Source: Cladocopium goreaui (Eukaryota > Sar > Dinophyceae > Suessiales > Symbiodiniaceae). From it: 64,000 nt of DNA. Positions 9,985-22,039 of the stretch are shown here, piece after piece. Below the pieces are notes generated by a model. That model was given only the letters and a program-made list of their open reading frames with translations. It had not been told where the DNA came from and made no database searches. The stretch lies in NCBI GenBank assembly GCA_947184155.2, contig CAMXCT020001660.1:1-64000 (forward strand). Direction: 5' to 3'. The position numbers and the translations under genes are program-made. Each line of letters starts with the position of its first letter. Positions within the stretch are counted from its first letter, which is position 1.

Positions 9985-12013
9985 GTGCAAGTACTGGCTG
10001 ATGCGTATCGCGTCACTGAATCCGTGGTCAAGGATCGGTTCCAGTTGGAGTCGGTCTTACCGTTTTTGGAGAAGAAGAACATTCCTGGACAAGTTGAACA
10101 CCCTGTAGAAGAAGAACCTAGGAGTATCCTAAAACGGGGGGATAAATTCAAAAGGGGTAACTCAAAACCAAAAAGGGTTCATTTTTGGGATGAAAATCCA
10201 CCAATTTTGAAAGTTTTGCGGGTACAAGATCACCACGGTCATGTTGCCCAAGTGCACAGTTCGGGAAAAGAAGAACCGGATGGTCTTGGGGATGGACAAG
10301 AGAAAAATTGGGACTTGGATTGCGTCAGGTCCATGCGAAAAGACCATCGAGCTGCCGAAGTTGTACCAAGGTCGGGTTCCACAGAGCCGAGGGATCTGGT
10401 TGCAACTCGGGGAATGGGGTTTTTGGGGAATTCGGATGTGATAGTTAAGGGAAAAATTCATCCTGAAACCTCAAGGGGGATAGCTCCGCAACCAACGGTA
10501 TTTCAGTATTTTTCCGTTAGGGAATTGGGGTTGTCCGCAACAATTTATTTTTTCCAAAAGTTTTGGGCTCAAAAGCGTCCTCGTCTGCCTTGCTGCACCA
10601 GTGACAGCTATGGACGGTGAAGATGCTTCGCAAGGTGTCAGTTTTTCGGCATACTTTATGCCATGATGGTCATCTTGGTGTGGGAAGTCTTCCGATGGCT
10701 TATGGGCCACTTGATGCTCCTGATGGTACCTCAGTTCAATCGACAAATGGTGGAACAAGCTGAACTGATGGTGAAGTTGGCCCCGAAATATCAAAGAAAA
10801 GATGTACGTGGGGAAGAAGATGAGCCTCAGGAAGAAGAAACACGTCCGGGAGAAGATCATCGATTAGAAAAAAAGAAGAAAAACCGAAGAGAGGGATGCG
10901 GACCGAGCCCGTGAAAAAAAGGAAAAAAGAAGAGACCGTCGGAGACGGGGTGAAACAGGGCGATCTAGGTCGCCGCACAGGGAAACGGAACCGACAATAA
11001 GGCGATCGGAGGGTGAAAAAAGCCCAGGCCCTTCTGCAGCCGAATCGCAAGAATCGGGGAGGGTCGCAAAGGGACCAATAGCTCCGCTACCAGAAGGTAT
11101 GAAAGCCCCTGGGAGACCGCCACCGAAAAGACCACCGATGCCAACTCTCAAGAAAGAAGAAAATTTTCCCACCGATGAGGAAGAATGGGGAAAATGGAAG
11201 GAACAGAGAGAAGGAGAAAAAATTGCTGATTACCTTACACGGATGAGATCAGTCTATGGAAAGGAAAAACCTGCAGGGCCAACGGAAATACCTGCGGAAC
11301 CGGCCCAAGCCTCCTCCTCTAAGGCAGCTCCTAAGGCAGCGGCCTATTATGAAGTGGATGGAGGAGACTGGTATTGGTGGGATGGCGCATGGGGTGACAA
11401 GTGGGAGCCGAAAAAGAAAAAGAAGAAGAAGAACAAGCACACGGAAGCTGAATGGTAACATTGGTACAAGGAGCATCCGGATGAGGACACTGAGTCTTCC
11501 CAAACACCGAGAAGGCCAGCAGAACCGGAGACTCCTCCACCGGCCCAACGACCAAGAATTCGTCCGGGACAAGATTTAATTCGACGTCCTGAAATGGACA
11601 GTCTACATGCCAGAGGTGGTCATGCGTGAGGTGGAATACATCATCTCAGGAGATGATACAGCATGGATGACGAAGCCACCGGCCGCAAAAGGCTTTGAAG
11701 AACAGGGACAGGCCATCGACATGTGGGAAGTTCCAGTCCCTGGGGAATATGGACGAATCATCACAAGAATCCATTACAAGTGGAGACAGAATTCGTTTCA
11801 TCCGGATCACCCCACTTTACCGAAAAAGGTCGACCAGTTGGATCCTTACAGGGTCACATTTTGTGGAATACCCTGGACAGCAATGAGCGAAAAATAATCT
11901 TGTATTTCGACTGGGAGACCAAGTGGGTCGAAGACAAGTGGGTGGGATACACCGTTTTCTTTGTCAAACATGACCCAAGGGATGTGGTGAAGAACTCACC
12001 TAAAAAGGAATAG
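9985..12013 (+). pseudogene. Degenerate retroelement-like coding relic
   Basis: Several plus-strand frame segments read as one decayed protein once frameshifts are allowed. Segment 1 (9985-~10240) includes EPRSILKRGDKFKRGNSKPK. A shift near 10240 moves to a frame with REKKNRMVLGMDKRKIG and KTIELPKLYQGRVPQSRG. Segment 3 (10663-10870) has MVEQAELMVKLAPKYQRK then a Glu/Lys-rich run; a shift in the A-run at ~10868-10880 leads to a frame that stays open to 11458 (SRSPHRETEPTIRRSEGEKS, EEEWGKWKEQREGEK, YEVDGGDWYWWDGAWGDK). Another piece starts at 11607 (MPEVVMREVEYIISGDD). The basic, Arg/Ser- and Trp-rich style suits a gag-like or polyprotein relic, but I saw no protease, integrase or reverse-transcriptase motif, so the retroelement label is weak. 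Confidence 0.4.
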
Positions 12014-13270
12014 ATCGCCAGAGAAAAAACATCGGTGGCTTGAGAAAAAGATCATCAAGACCCAGGGAAAAAATCATTAGCTGCCGGTGGAAAAGATCAG
12101 TACAGGGAAAAGATCATCAGCTGCTGGACCCAAAGAACACCGTTGGGCGCTCTTCGAGTGCGGCGCTGGTGAGCGAGGGAATTCAAAAAAAAAAACTACG
12201 AAGTTAGGGCTGTAGTTTTTCAATTTTTGGAGTCAACCCGAAGTGGAACTCCACGCGACCCTTGGATGAAGGGGGAACCAACACCAGCCTGGGACCATGG
12301 CACACGAGGGTCTTCGCCCTTCTGGCTGGGGGAAGGGCGAGTTCCCGGAGAAAACGTGGCCACCCTTGAAATTGTTGTTTTTGGTGTTGGGGAACCTGGA
12401 TTCCTGCAAGCAGGAAGGGGGAGTGCGGTTGGGAAATCTGCACAGAGTACCACTGCACCCCCACTAAGGTCTTTTTAAAGTTTTTCACAGTCGTTGAGAC
12501 GTCCTCCGACTGTTGCAATCTGGCTCAAGGGCCAATCAACCGACTGGCTCAAGACCGAGCCCAACTTGGAGTGAAAAGGTGCAGCCGCATCTGCCTCTTG
12601 GTGGGGACCTCTGGGAAGGGTCTCGGTCGTAGTCTGAAACCCGTGAAAAAAAATAGGTGTGTTATAGATTAATATAACGTATTACATTATGTTACATGAT
12701 ATGTCAAAGTTTTGGACTCTGGGCTGGGCTTCTTCTACATATGTTCATCACCCATTCATATTAATGTTTGCCAAGTTTGGGCCCATACCCAAATAAGAAC
12801 AAAGTACCGTTTGCCCGTTTGCTGCTTTTATTCTTAAAAAAAAACATCGAAACCCATCACTTTGGTGCACGGCTGGATATCCCTACATAAACTGCCAACA
12901 GGAAAGCAGATGAAAGCAGTATGGTTTCCAAAGGTTTTAACATCTCCAAATTCCCAACAGAACAGCCCGAAGCACCGGCACAGGGAACCTCTCACGCTTG
13001 GGCACAGAAGCTCCAAAGGTCCCATGTTCCGTTGGAAATCAGCCTCGGAACAGGAAGCCCCAAATCCAAAGGATTCAGCACTGCGTCAACGAATTAAAGG
13101 ACCGGATAACCCCACAAGCCAACTTCTTCCAATACTGAGCTTCAAAGGTTGTAGCGGGGACGGGGAAGGAAGGAAAGACAAAGGAGGTGGTGAAGGATCG
13201 ACAAGGTAAAACAGTTGTGTGTGACAAAGTGGAATGTGAAAGACGGTGTGTGACAAAGCAAGAAGGTATG
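12014..13270. other. No gene seen
   Basis: Contains A-rich phrases of the type GAAAAGATCATCAG at ~12045-12120 and G-rich sequence near 12240-12440 without convincing coding. From ~13215 degenerate copies of the 29-bp satellite seen at 17.1 kb begin (GTGTGTGACAAAG, TGTGAAAGACGG). Confidence 0.5.
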
Positions 13271-13283
13271 TGAAAAGATAGTA

Positions 13284-13795
13284 TGCGTGTACGTATGTAC
13301 GTATGTACGTATGTACGTATGTACGTATGTACGTATGTACGTATGTACGTATGTACGTATGTACGTACGTACGTATGTACGTATGTACGTATGTACGTAT
13401 GTACGTATGTACGTATGTACGTATGTACGTATGTATGTATGAATGATGTATGTATGTATGTATGTATGTATGTATGTATGTATGTATGTATGTATGTATG
13501 TATGTATGTATTAATGTAATGTATGTATGTATGTATGTATGTATGTATGTATGTATGTATGTATGTATGCAGTTAATGCATTGTAAATGTATGTATCAGG
13601 AAGCATTTATGCCTGTAATTATCATGTATGCATGTATGCATGTATGCATGTATGCATGTATGCATGTATGCATGTATGCATGCATGTATGTATGCATGCA
13701 TGCATGCATGCATGTATGTATGTATGTATGCATGCATGTATGTATGTATGTACGTAATGTATGTAATGTATGTAATGTATGTACGTGTATGTGTG
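13284..13795. repeat. Compound microsatellite TACGTATG / TATG / CATGTATG
   Basis: Three successive arrays: (TACGTATG)n to about 13430, (TATG)n to about 13570 with a few interruptions, then (CATGTATG)n from ~13622 to ~13745 ending in GTATGTAATGTAT-type units. All are variants of a purine-pyrimidine tetranucleotide. The tyrosine/valine/cysteine/methionine-type frames through it are artefacts. It is bordered on both sides by degenerate copies of the 29-bp satellite. Confidence 0.95.
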
Positions 13796-14334
13796 TGACG
13801 ATAATGCGTGTGAAAGATGGCGTGTGTGAAAGTGACGTGAGTGCGCGACAGTGCAGACATTTTTTTGCCAGCGCTGCAATGTCATCTGCTCTGCATGCGG
13901 CAGCACTGCGGACCTGGAATGGGCTGAATGAGGTGTTCCATGATCTTCTGTGCTCCATGTGGTGCAACGAGATGTGCTACGTGACAACCGCGCCTGTCCT
14001 ACAGCCACGAATCCGACGATGATGACATAGAGGAAAGGTACCTGGCCGCAAAAGTGTAGAACACGAATGTAGCTGGTTGTCAATGCAACTATGGAAGACA
14101 AGTGCAGAGCGCATGCCTGTCAAGTCACGACACAGTCACAGTGGCAAGCACCATGGTTATGACGCTAACTGTGCAGTTTTTTTTCAAACATGTCAACCAA
14201 CCACAAATTTGACCACATCTTTGACTGCGCTAAGCTTATTAACAAAACGTGTGCAAATACCAAAAATCGAACTTGAAATCGAACTTGACTGACTATGTCA
14301 TTGATTCGGTATGCCGGAGCGACCCGAGTAGCAA

Positions 14335-17100
14335 ACATCATCTGCCACGCAAAACGATGGTACATGTGAGTTTGTGCCACGCCTGCCACGCAAAACGACG
14401 GTAGATGTGAGTTTGTGCCGCGCCTGCCACGCAAAGTGCCGCGGCGTCACGGGCGACTAAACCAAGACCAAGCGCGCCACCCAGTGCCACCCAGTGCCAC
14501 CCAGTGCCATCTGTGCCACGCCTGCCACGCAAAACGACGGTAGATGTGAGTTTGTGCCACGCCTGCCACGCAAAACGACGGTAGATGTGAGTTTGTGCCG
14601 CGCCTGCCACGCAAAGTGCCGCGGCGTCACGGGCGACTAAACCAAGACCAAGCACGCCACCCAGTGCCATCAGTGCCACGCCTGCCACGCAAAACGATGG
14701 TAGATGTGAGTTTGTGCCACGCCTGCCACGCAAAACGATGGTAGATGTGAGTTTGTGCCACGCCTGCCAAGTTTGTGCCGCGCCTGCCACGCAAAGTGCC
14801 GCGGCGTCACGGGCGACTAAACCAAGACCAAGCGCGCCACCCAGTGCCATCTGTGCCACGCCTGCCACGCAAAACGATGGTAGATGTGAGTTTGTGCCAC
14901 GCCTGCCACGCAAAACGACGGCAGATGAGTTTGTGCCGCGCCTTCCACGCAAAGTGCCGCCGCGTCACGGGCGACGAAACCAAGACCAAGCGCGCCACCC
15001 AGTGCCATCAGTGCCACCCCTGCCACGCAAAACGATGTAGAATGTGAGTTGAAAATGCCCGCCTGCCACGCAAAAACGACTGGTAGAAAAGATGTGAGTT
15101 TGTGCCGCGCCTGCCACGCAAAGTGCCGCGGCGTCACGGGCGACTAAACCAAGACCAAGCGCGCCACCCAGTGCCATCAGTGCCACGCCTGCCACGCAGA
15201 ACGATGGTAGATGTGAGTTTGTGCCACGCCTGCCACGCAAAACGACGGTAGATGTGAGTTTGTGCCGCGCCTGCCACGCAAAGTGCCGCAGCGTCACGGG
15301 CGACTAAACCAAGACCAAGCACGCCACCCAGTGCCATCAGTGCCACGCCTGCCACGCAAAACGATGGTAGATGTGAGTTTGTGCCATGCCTGCCACGCAA
15401 AACGATGGTAGATGTGAGTTTGCGCCACGCCTACCACGCAAAACGACGGTAGATGTGAGTTTGTGCCGCGCCTGCCACGCAAAGTGCCGCCACTAAACCA
15501 AGACCAAGCGCGCCACCCAGTGCCATCAGTGCCACGCCTGCCACGCAAAACGATGGTAGATGTGAGTTTGTGCCACGCCTGCCCACGCAAGACGACGGTA
15601 GATGTGAGTTTGTGCCGCGCCTGCCACGCAAAGTGCCGCGGCGTCACGGGCGACCACGCGGGGCACCCAGTGCCATCAGCGCCACGCCTGCCACGCAAAA
15701 AGATGGTAGATGTGAGTTTGTGCCACGCCTGCCACGCAAAACGACGGTAGATGTGAGTTTGTGCCGCGCCTGCCACGCAAAGTGCCGCGGCGTGACGGGC
15801 GACTAAACCAAGACCAAGCACGCCACCCAGTGCCATCAGTGCCACGCCTGCCACGCAAAACAATGGTAGATGTGAGTTTGTGCCACGCCTGCCACGCAAA
15901 ACGATGGTAGATGTGAGTTTGTGCCACGCCTGCCCACGCAAGACGACGGTAGATGTGAGTTTGTGCCGCGCCTGCCACGCAAAGTGCCGCCACTAAACCA
16001 AGACCAAGCGCGCCACCCAGTGCCATCAGTGCCACGCCTGCCACGCAAAACGATGGTAGATGTGAGTTTGTGCCACGCCTGCCACGCAAGACGACGGTAG
16101 ATGTGAGTTTGTGCCGCCTGCCACGCAAAGTGCCGCGGCGTCACGGGCGACTAAACCAAGACCAAGCGCGCCACCCAGCGCCATCAGTGCCACGGCTGCC
16201 ACGCAAAACGATGGTAGATGTGAGTTTGCGCCACGCCTGCCACGCAAAACGATGGTAGATGTGAGTTTGTGCCACGCCTGCCACGCAAAACAACGGTAGA
16301 TGTGAGTTTGTGCCGCGCCTGCCACGCAAAGTGCCGCGGCGTCACGGGCGACTAAACCAAGACCAAGCACGCCACCCAGTGCCATCAGTGCCACGCCTGC
16401 CACGCAAAACGATGGTAGATGTGAGTTTGTAACACGCCTGCCACGCAAAACGATGGTAGATGTGAGTTTGTGCCACGCCTGCCACGCAAGACGACGGTAG
16501 ATGTGAGTTTGTGCCGCGCCTGCCACGCAAAGTGCCGCGGCGTCACGGGCGACTAAAACAAGACCAAGCGCGCCACCCAGTGCCATCAGTGCCACGGCTG
16601 CCACGCAAAACGATGGTAGATGTGAGTTTGTGCCACGCCTGCCACGCAAGACGACGGTAGATGTGAGTTTGTGCCGCGCCTGCCACGCAAAGTGCCGCGG
16701 CGTCACGGGCGACTAAAACAAGACCAAGCGCGCCACCCAGTGCCATCAGTGCCACGGCTGCCACGCAAAACGACGCAAAACGATGGTAGATGTGAGTTTG
16801 TGCCATGCCTGCCACGCAAAACGATGGTAGATGTGAGTTTGTGCCACACCTGCCACGCAAAACGACGGTAGATGTGAGTTTGTGCCGCACCTGCCACGCA
16901 AAGGGCGACTAAACCAAGACCAAGCGCGCCACCCAGTGCCATCTGTGCCACGCCTGCCTTGCAAAACGATGGTAGATGTGAGTTTGTGCCACATCTGCCA
17001 CGCAAAGTGCCGCGGCGTCACGGGCGACTAAACCAAGACCAAGCGCGCCACCCAGTGCCATCAGTGCCACGCCTGCCACGCAAAACGACGGTAGATGTGA
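14335..17100. repeat. GC-rich higher-order satellite, 41-bp and 78-bp modules
   Basis: The 41-bp module (GTGCCACGCCTGCCACGCAA, then AACGATGGTAGATGTGAGTT) is tandem in runs of one to three and alternates with a 78-bp module containing GCCGCGGCGTCACGGGCGAC and ACCAAGACCAAGC. This yields higher-order units of about 160 or 201 bp, for example between the CGTCACGGGCGAC landmarks near 16336, 16537 and 16698. Roughly 15 higher-order units are present. The modules lack stops in several frames, so long open frames appear on both strands; these are not genes. Confidence 0.95.
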
Positions 17101-17745
17101 TATGTGAAAGATGGTTTGTGACAAAGTTGTATGTGAAAGATGGTGTGTGACAAAGGTGGGTGTGAAAGATGGCGTGTGACAAAGTTGTATGGGAAAGATG
17201 GTGGTTGACAAAGTTGTGTGTGAAAGATGGTGTGTGACAAAGTTGTATGTGAAAGATGGTGTGTGACAAAGTTGTGTGTGAAAGATGGTGTGTAACAAAG
17301 TTGTGTGTGAAAGATATTGTGTGACAAAGTTGTATGTGAAAGATGGTGTGTGACAAAGTTGTATGTGAAAGATGGTGTGTGACAAAGTTGTATGGGAAAG
17401 ATGGTGGTTGACAAAGTTGTGTGTGAAAGATGGTTTGTGACAAAGTTGTATGTGAAAGATGGTGTGTGACAAAGTTGTGTGTGAAAGATGGTGTGTGACA
17501 AAGTTGTGTGTGAAAGATAGTGTGTGACAAAGTTGTATGTGAAAGGTGGTGTGTGACAAAGTTGTATGTGAAAGATAGTGCGTGACAAAGTTGTATGTGA
17601 AAGATGGTGTGTGACAAAGTTGTGTGTGAAAGATAGTGTGTGACAAAGTTGTGTGTGAAAGATGGTGTGTGACAAAGTTGTGTGTGAAAGATGGTGTGTG
17701 ACAAAGTTGTATGTGACAAAGTTGTGTGTGAAAGATGGTGTGTGA
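17101..17745. repeat. 29-bp satellite
   Basis: About 22 tandem copies of a 29-bp unit, GTGTGTGACAAAGTTG followed by T(A/G)TGTGAAAGATG. Degenerate copies also occur at ~13215-13280 and ~13790-13830, on the far side of the other two arrays. Confidence 0.95.
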
Positions 17746-19742
17746 CAGGAGGCGGGAGGAGGAGGCGGGAGGAGGCACCCAGGATACAGAATCAAAAACA
17801 AGAACCCCACACAAAGTTGTGGGGAAAAAGATCCACGAGGCTCAAACCTCCCAGAACCTTTCGGTTACCGTCAGCCTTTGGTTTCAAGTTTCTGCCTCAA
17901 TCTTGACACGAACGCAAGTGAATGGTCCAAAAAGTCAGGCCGCCTCCCAAATATCAGTAAGAAATATGTGGATGATCCATCCAAATCACTTCTGCCTCTT
18001 GAAACTTGAAACCAAGCAAAAGTTGAACGCAAATCACCACAAATCCTTCAAACGATGCGAATCCACACAAATTGGTTCACTTATTATAGCTTATGTTCGC
18101 TTTGATTCTATCTTGGGAAACCCCAACAGATCAAACAGCTAGAAAACATTAGAAAACCCTGGTTGCATCATGTTTCAGTGATGCTATCCTAACATGTTGG
18201 AGCTCAGAAGCCTGTCAGCGACACCGGCGCAAATCGCTGCTGCCGCGGTCGGAGCGGTTCGAGCTCTCTGTTTGTGCCGGACTGGCGGACGGGTACCGCA
18301 CTTTCTCAACAAGGAAAGTGTTGATAATAGGATGTAAATGGTGGCCCATGTTTGGACAAAGCCATCTCTAGTCTAGTTTGCTGAGATCTGACATTGCTAC
18401 CAGAGATGGAAAAACGATAGCTGGACGAAGAAAGCGGTACATCCACAGCGGTGCAGCGAAGCTTCAGCTGGGTCAAAATCGCAAAGGGACGCTTGGGGGT
18501 TGGCTTTTTGTACCTATGAACTTGGAGGAACCTGATAGGAAGACTTCGCATTTTGAATCACAACAACTGCAACACTGAACTGGGGCATTGTGCAGAAGTG
18601 TCACAGTCACAGTATATGGAGCATTGGCATTGATTGACAAGCCCGAGTCACTCGAAAACCGCCGGGCAAGTGCCTAGATGTAATGTACTGGGCCCAAGTT
18701 CCGAAGTTCCAGCATGCAGATTTTGAGAATGGCACGCTGCATGGAGGTTCCAAGTTTCCGTTGCGCACGAAGTCGAGACACGTCGGGGCAGAGGCCTTCC
18801 GCGTTAGTCCGCCATCATCCACCGTCGGGGGAACATGCCTCAATTTGATCTTCAATTCTGCGCCGTCAAGCCGTCAATCTCTCCTGGGTCCCAAGTCACA
18901 AACAAATGTCCCTGCCAGCCGCTAGCCATTTTGCAAAGCCCATTGTGTGACATAAGCAGAGTTCGATTGAGTGATGATTTGCAGAAACTTGTATGCCTTT
19001 GAAGCCAGGACCTGCATCTCGCTTTGCGGGACTGACAAGGGCACAGCGTCCATTCGATTTAGAACATGATACACTCGTCACTGCGAATCAAACATATCTA
19101 ACATCATCAAACTTCGTCTCGTGGCATTCATTCTTTCGGGCATGGCATTGCCGTGATCGCTCCACGTGGAGCCAATTCTGCTGACCCAAGGAATGCAATT
19201 CTGCAAGCAGGTGCTCAAAGGGTATCTTTTGGACATGCCGTGCATGACAGGCGACAGCATACCCCGTTTGTTTTTCGAACGCGCGCTTTGGCGCAAACAC
19301 GCGCATTGCGAAAATGTACGCTTTGTACTGCATCTACAATTCCAATGCCAGATGTTTCAAGACTGACTCACTTGTGCCAAACTGGGCCCAACCATATGTC
19401 GGACACTGTACCACACGCGTCGCAGGGCCAATATGCTGCTGGCACTGGAGCCTTGTTTTTGCAAGGCGCCTCGGACCTAGACATGCTGTGGGAAGAGCCC
19501 CTATGCGACGCTTTTCCCGTGGAAGCGCCTTCACATCTTTTCGAGCCTTAAATCCCTGAGCGCCCATTGTCTGCGTCAGGCGGCGTCGAAGTGATCGATC
19601 TGTTTTCGCGGCGTCGTGCATGGCAAATCCCCGTCGTGGGTGTCAAATCTCCGTCGATGTCCGGTTTTTGGTGCGGAGCTGTTGTTGCGCTTTTTTCTTG
19701 TAACGAAGACAAGCAATGGATTTTTTACAAAAGGTTTTGTTG
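17746..19742. other. No gene seen
   Basis: Begins with GGAGGCGGGAGGAGG-type purine-rich repeats, then unique-looking sequence. Short open frames overlap on both strands without consistent coding character. Segments at ~19340-19560 resemble the duplicated blocks at 20.3-20.75 kb (for example CACACGCGT...GCGCCTTCACA...CCTTAAAT). Confidence 0.45.
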
Positions 19743-19855
19743 AAATGATTGACCGGGAAATGGCGGGGATTGGCCGGGAAATGGCGAGGATTGACCGGGA
19801 AATGGCGGGGATTGACCGGGAAATGGCGGGGATTGACCGGGAAATGGCGCGGAAA
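19743..19855. repeat. 21-bp tandem repeat
   Basis: About five copies of a 21-bp unit (GATTGACCGGGAAATGGCGGG with single-base variants). As 21 is a multiple of three, a plus-strand frame reads a seven-residue repeat (DREMAGI) and the minus strand reads PGQSPPF. There is no independent sign that either is expressed. Confidence 0.85.
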
Positions 19856-20299
19856 CAAAAATGGATCGCGACGATGCTACTCTTGTTTCACTTTGCTGTT
19901 GCTGATGCCAACGCGCGACTTTGAAGCATGAAGTTTCATGGGGCCAAGCTTTTTTCGGAATAAATGTCCATTCCCAAAAAAGGGCACAACCCCCAGGCGT
20001 ACATGGTACACAAAAAATATCCAGAATCAATTTTGAGACCATGGGGGCAAACATCTCTGGATAAAGTTCCAGTGGCCAAGGTCCTGCTTATCCCTTTGCA
20101 AGTCTCCAACAAACTCCGCTCCGAGAAACTCCACACTTTTCTTTGGTTGCGACCCCAGTGTCGCTGAATATTTTTCCACGGGACAACCCCCCTGAACTTT
20201 GAAAATACCAAAGTTGGGGCCTGGGGCTGAATAAATTTCCTAGAGGGATAATTTTTTCGTGCACAGGGTCAGGAAAAAATCCTGCCAGCGCGAACCCGG

Positions 20300-20760
20300 T
20301 TCTTAAATGATCTTAAATTTCCCAAAGAGCAAATGAGATGTGGCCAACACTTTGGCTTGTGGGTCGAACTGAATCCTGTCGGACAAGTGGACATGAAACA
20401 ATTCTTGCGCGGGCTACAGTGTCCAAAATTCAAAACAACAATCTGACGAACGCACCACACGCGTTGCAGCGCCACAATGCTGCCTGCACTTGTTCCTTGT
20501 TGTCTTGGGACATAGAGACGCCAAGCTGCTGCCAAGCCTAACAGAAGCGCCTTCACACCCTTTTGGGCCTTAAATGATCTTAAATTTCCCAAAGAGCCGT
20601 CACGACACTTAAATGATATGTGGCCAAGACTTTGGCTTATGGGTTGAACTGAATCCTGTCGGACACTCTTCAAAGTGGACGTGAAACAATTCTTGCGCGG
20701 GCTACAGTCTCCACCATTCAAAACACAACCATCTGACGCACGCTCCACAAGCGTAAACAG
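20300..20760. repeat. Tandem duplication, ~265-bp offset
   Basis: Two diverged copies, from ~20306 and ~20570, start TTAAATGATCTTAAATTTCC and run through GAACTGAATCCTGTCGGACA and CAATTCTTGCGCGGGCTACA to an ACGC(A/T)CCACA end. A third, more decayed relative lies near 19360-19555. A minus-strand frame of 316 codons spanning 20269-21219 reads the same phrase twice (CSPRKNCF); I treat it as a duplicated relic, not a gene. Confidence 0.75.
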
Positions 20761-21518
20761 AAGGTGCTTGTGGACAGCGTTGGGTCCCGTCAGGGCGCCA
20801 GGTTGGTTCCTAACTATCCTGCAAAATGTGCTTCGCACGCTTTGCGGGTTGAAACACGCGCTTGGCAATTTCTGGCAAATGTATGGCAGAGACTGGCACA
20901 AATCCTTACGAGCCACAATCCCTACCAATGAACGCTGGTCAAAGCATTTTGCAACCGAATTTGAGTCAGCATCTTCCATGTTGCACTTTTGTTGGTGAAC
21001 CGATGTCCTAATTATGTCTTTGTGCGTTGTTCGAATTGTGCCAAATATTTTTGTGCGGTGTGCATTTTGGAGATGGAGCATTCCATTCGCATGTGAAGGG
21101 TCTACCCTTCTTCCATTTGCATCTGAGGGGTCTGCTTCGCATGGTGCTCGCAAACTGTTGGTCCTCCTCTTGAGCTTTCCGCAGGTCATAGTGTACTTCA
21201 GCCATGGCTTGCAAAACACTCAGCGCAGAAATCTTCTGAATTGCTGAGCACAAGATGAGCAAGGTGCTTGAACTCTTGCTGCTGTGATGGACAATTGTCC
21301 TCTACAAGGGCTAATGCACTTTTATCACCAAAAAAACAAATCGTCACCAAACAAAAATCAATGACTGGACCGCGCTTCCAAGTTCCACCAACGAAAAAGC
21401 GGCGCTCCCATGCAGCAAGCACATTTGAGATCGTATAGCTTGACAAGTTAAGCTTTGTCGTCTTGATGTGGCAGTCGTGAGCGGCAACCCGTCCGCTTTT
21501 TGCGCAGTTCGTACTTCA

Positions 21519-21808
21519 CAAGTACTTCAGCCGTGGCAAAATCTGCATTGCAGGCAGCGCGGGCCAAATGACTGAGCAACATGCTTGAACTCTTTCTAAT
21601 CTAACTCACAAGCTTCCTTGCAAACGGTCTGGGACTTGCAGTACTCAAAAGGTGGCTGTCCTCTACGAAACACTTTTAAGCCCTTGTAGCCTCGACAACT
21701 TAACCAGCCGGGCGGCACCACATGTGGCAAGTGGCACATGCTGTTCTGCCTGGTGCACCCATTTCAGGTGTGCGCAAAACTCTCACGGCGACGAACTTCT
21801 GCATGGCA
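21519..21808. repeat. Segmental duplicate, copy A (pair at 23920-24208)
   Basis: About 270-290 bp containing CAAAATCTGCATTGCAGGCA, CTCGACAACTTAACCAGCC and TCTGCATGGCAGAACG recurs almost identically at 23920-24208. The only difference noticed is a 2-nt indel (AACTCTCACGG here, AACTCACGG there). On the minus strand both copies read NADFATAEVLVKY, vaguely like a helical-repeat protein, but stops interrupt it. Confidence 0.85.
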
Positions 21809-21814
21809 GAACGT

Positions 21815-22035
21815 CTTGATACCATTTGTGGGAATCGTGAGCCTCAACTGTCCGTCCGCTTGTTGCACTGTTGGTATTTCACAAGTACTTCAGCCGTGGC
21901 AAAATCTGAATTGGAATCGCAAAGGGTCTGGTAGTTGGAGTGAAAGGTGTCTGCCCTCCACAAAACACTTTTCCCAACTCGACAACACCGGGTGAAACCG
22001 GTGGCAACTGTTGGTCCTTTCGTTAAACCAGTGAG
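21815..22035. repeat. Segmental duplicate, copy B (pair at 24516-24735)
   Basis: About 215 bp with CCATTTGTGGGAATCGTGAG, GGGTCTGGTAGTTGGAGTG and CCGGGTGAAACCGGTGGCAA is repeated at 24516-24735 with a few substitutions. A shorter third relative lies at ~23850-23920. ACCGGGTGAAACCGGT is an imperfect palindrome. Confidence 0.85.
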
Positions 22036-22039
22036 GAAG

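Noticed and set aside
13450-14022. Tyr/Val/Cys/Met-repeat open frames over the microsatellite
   Set aside because: They exist only because (TATG)n variants lack stops; several frames on both strands are open at once.
14338-17814. Minus-strand open frames up to ~300 codons across the two satellites
   Set aside because: Repeat units without stops in multiple frames produce them; overlapping frames on the same strand are equally long.
20269-21219. A 316-codon minus-strand frame
   Set aside because: It runs through a tandem duplication, repeats its own phrases imperfectly and has no coding-like composition elsewhere.
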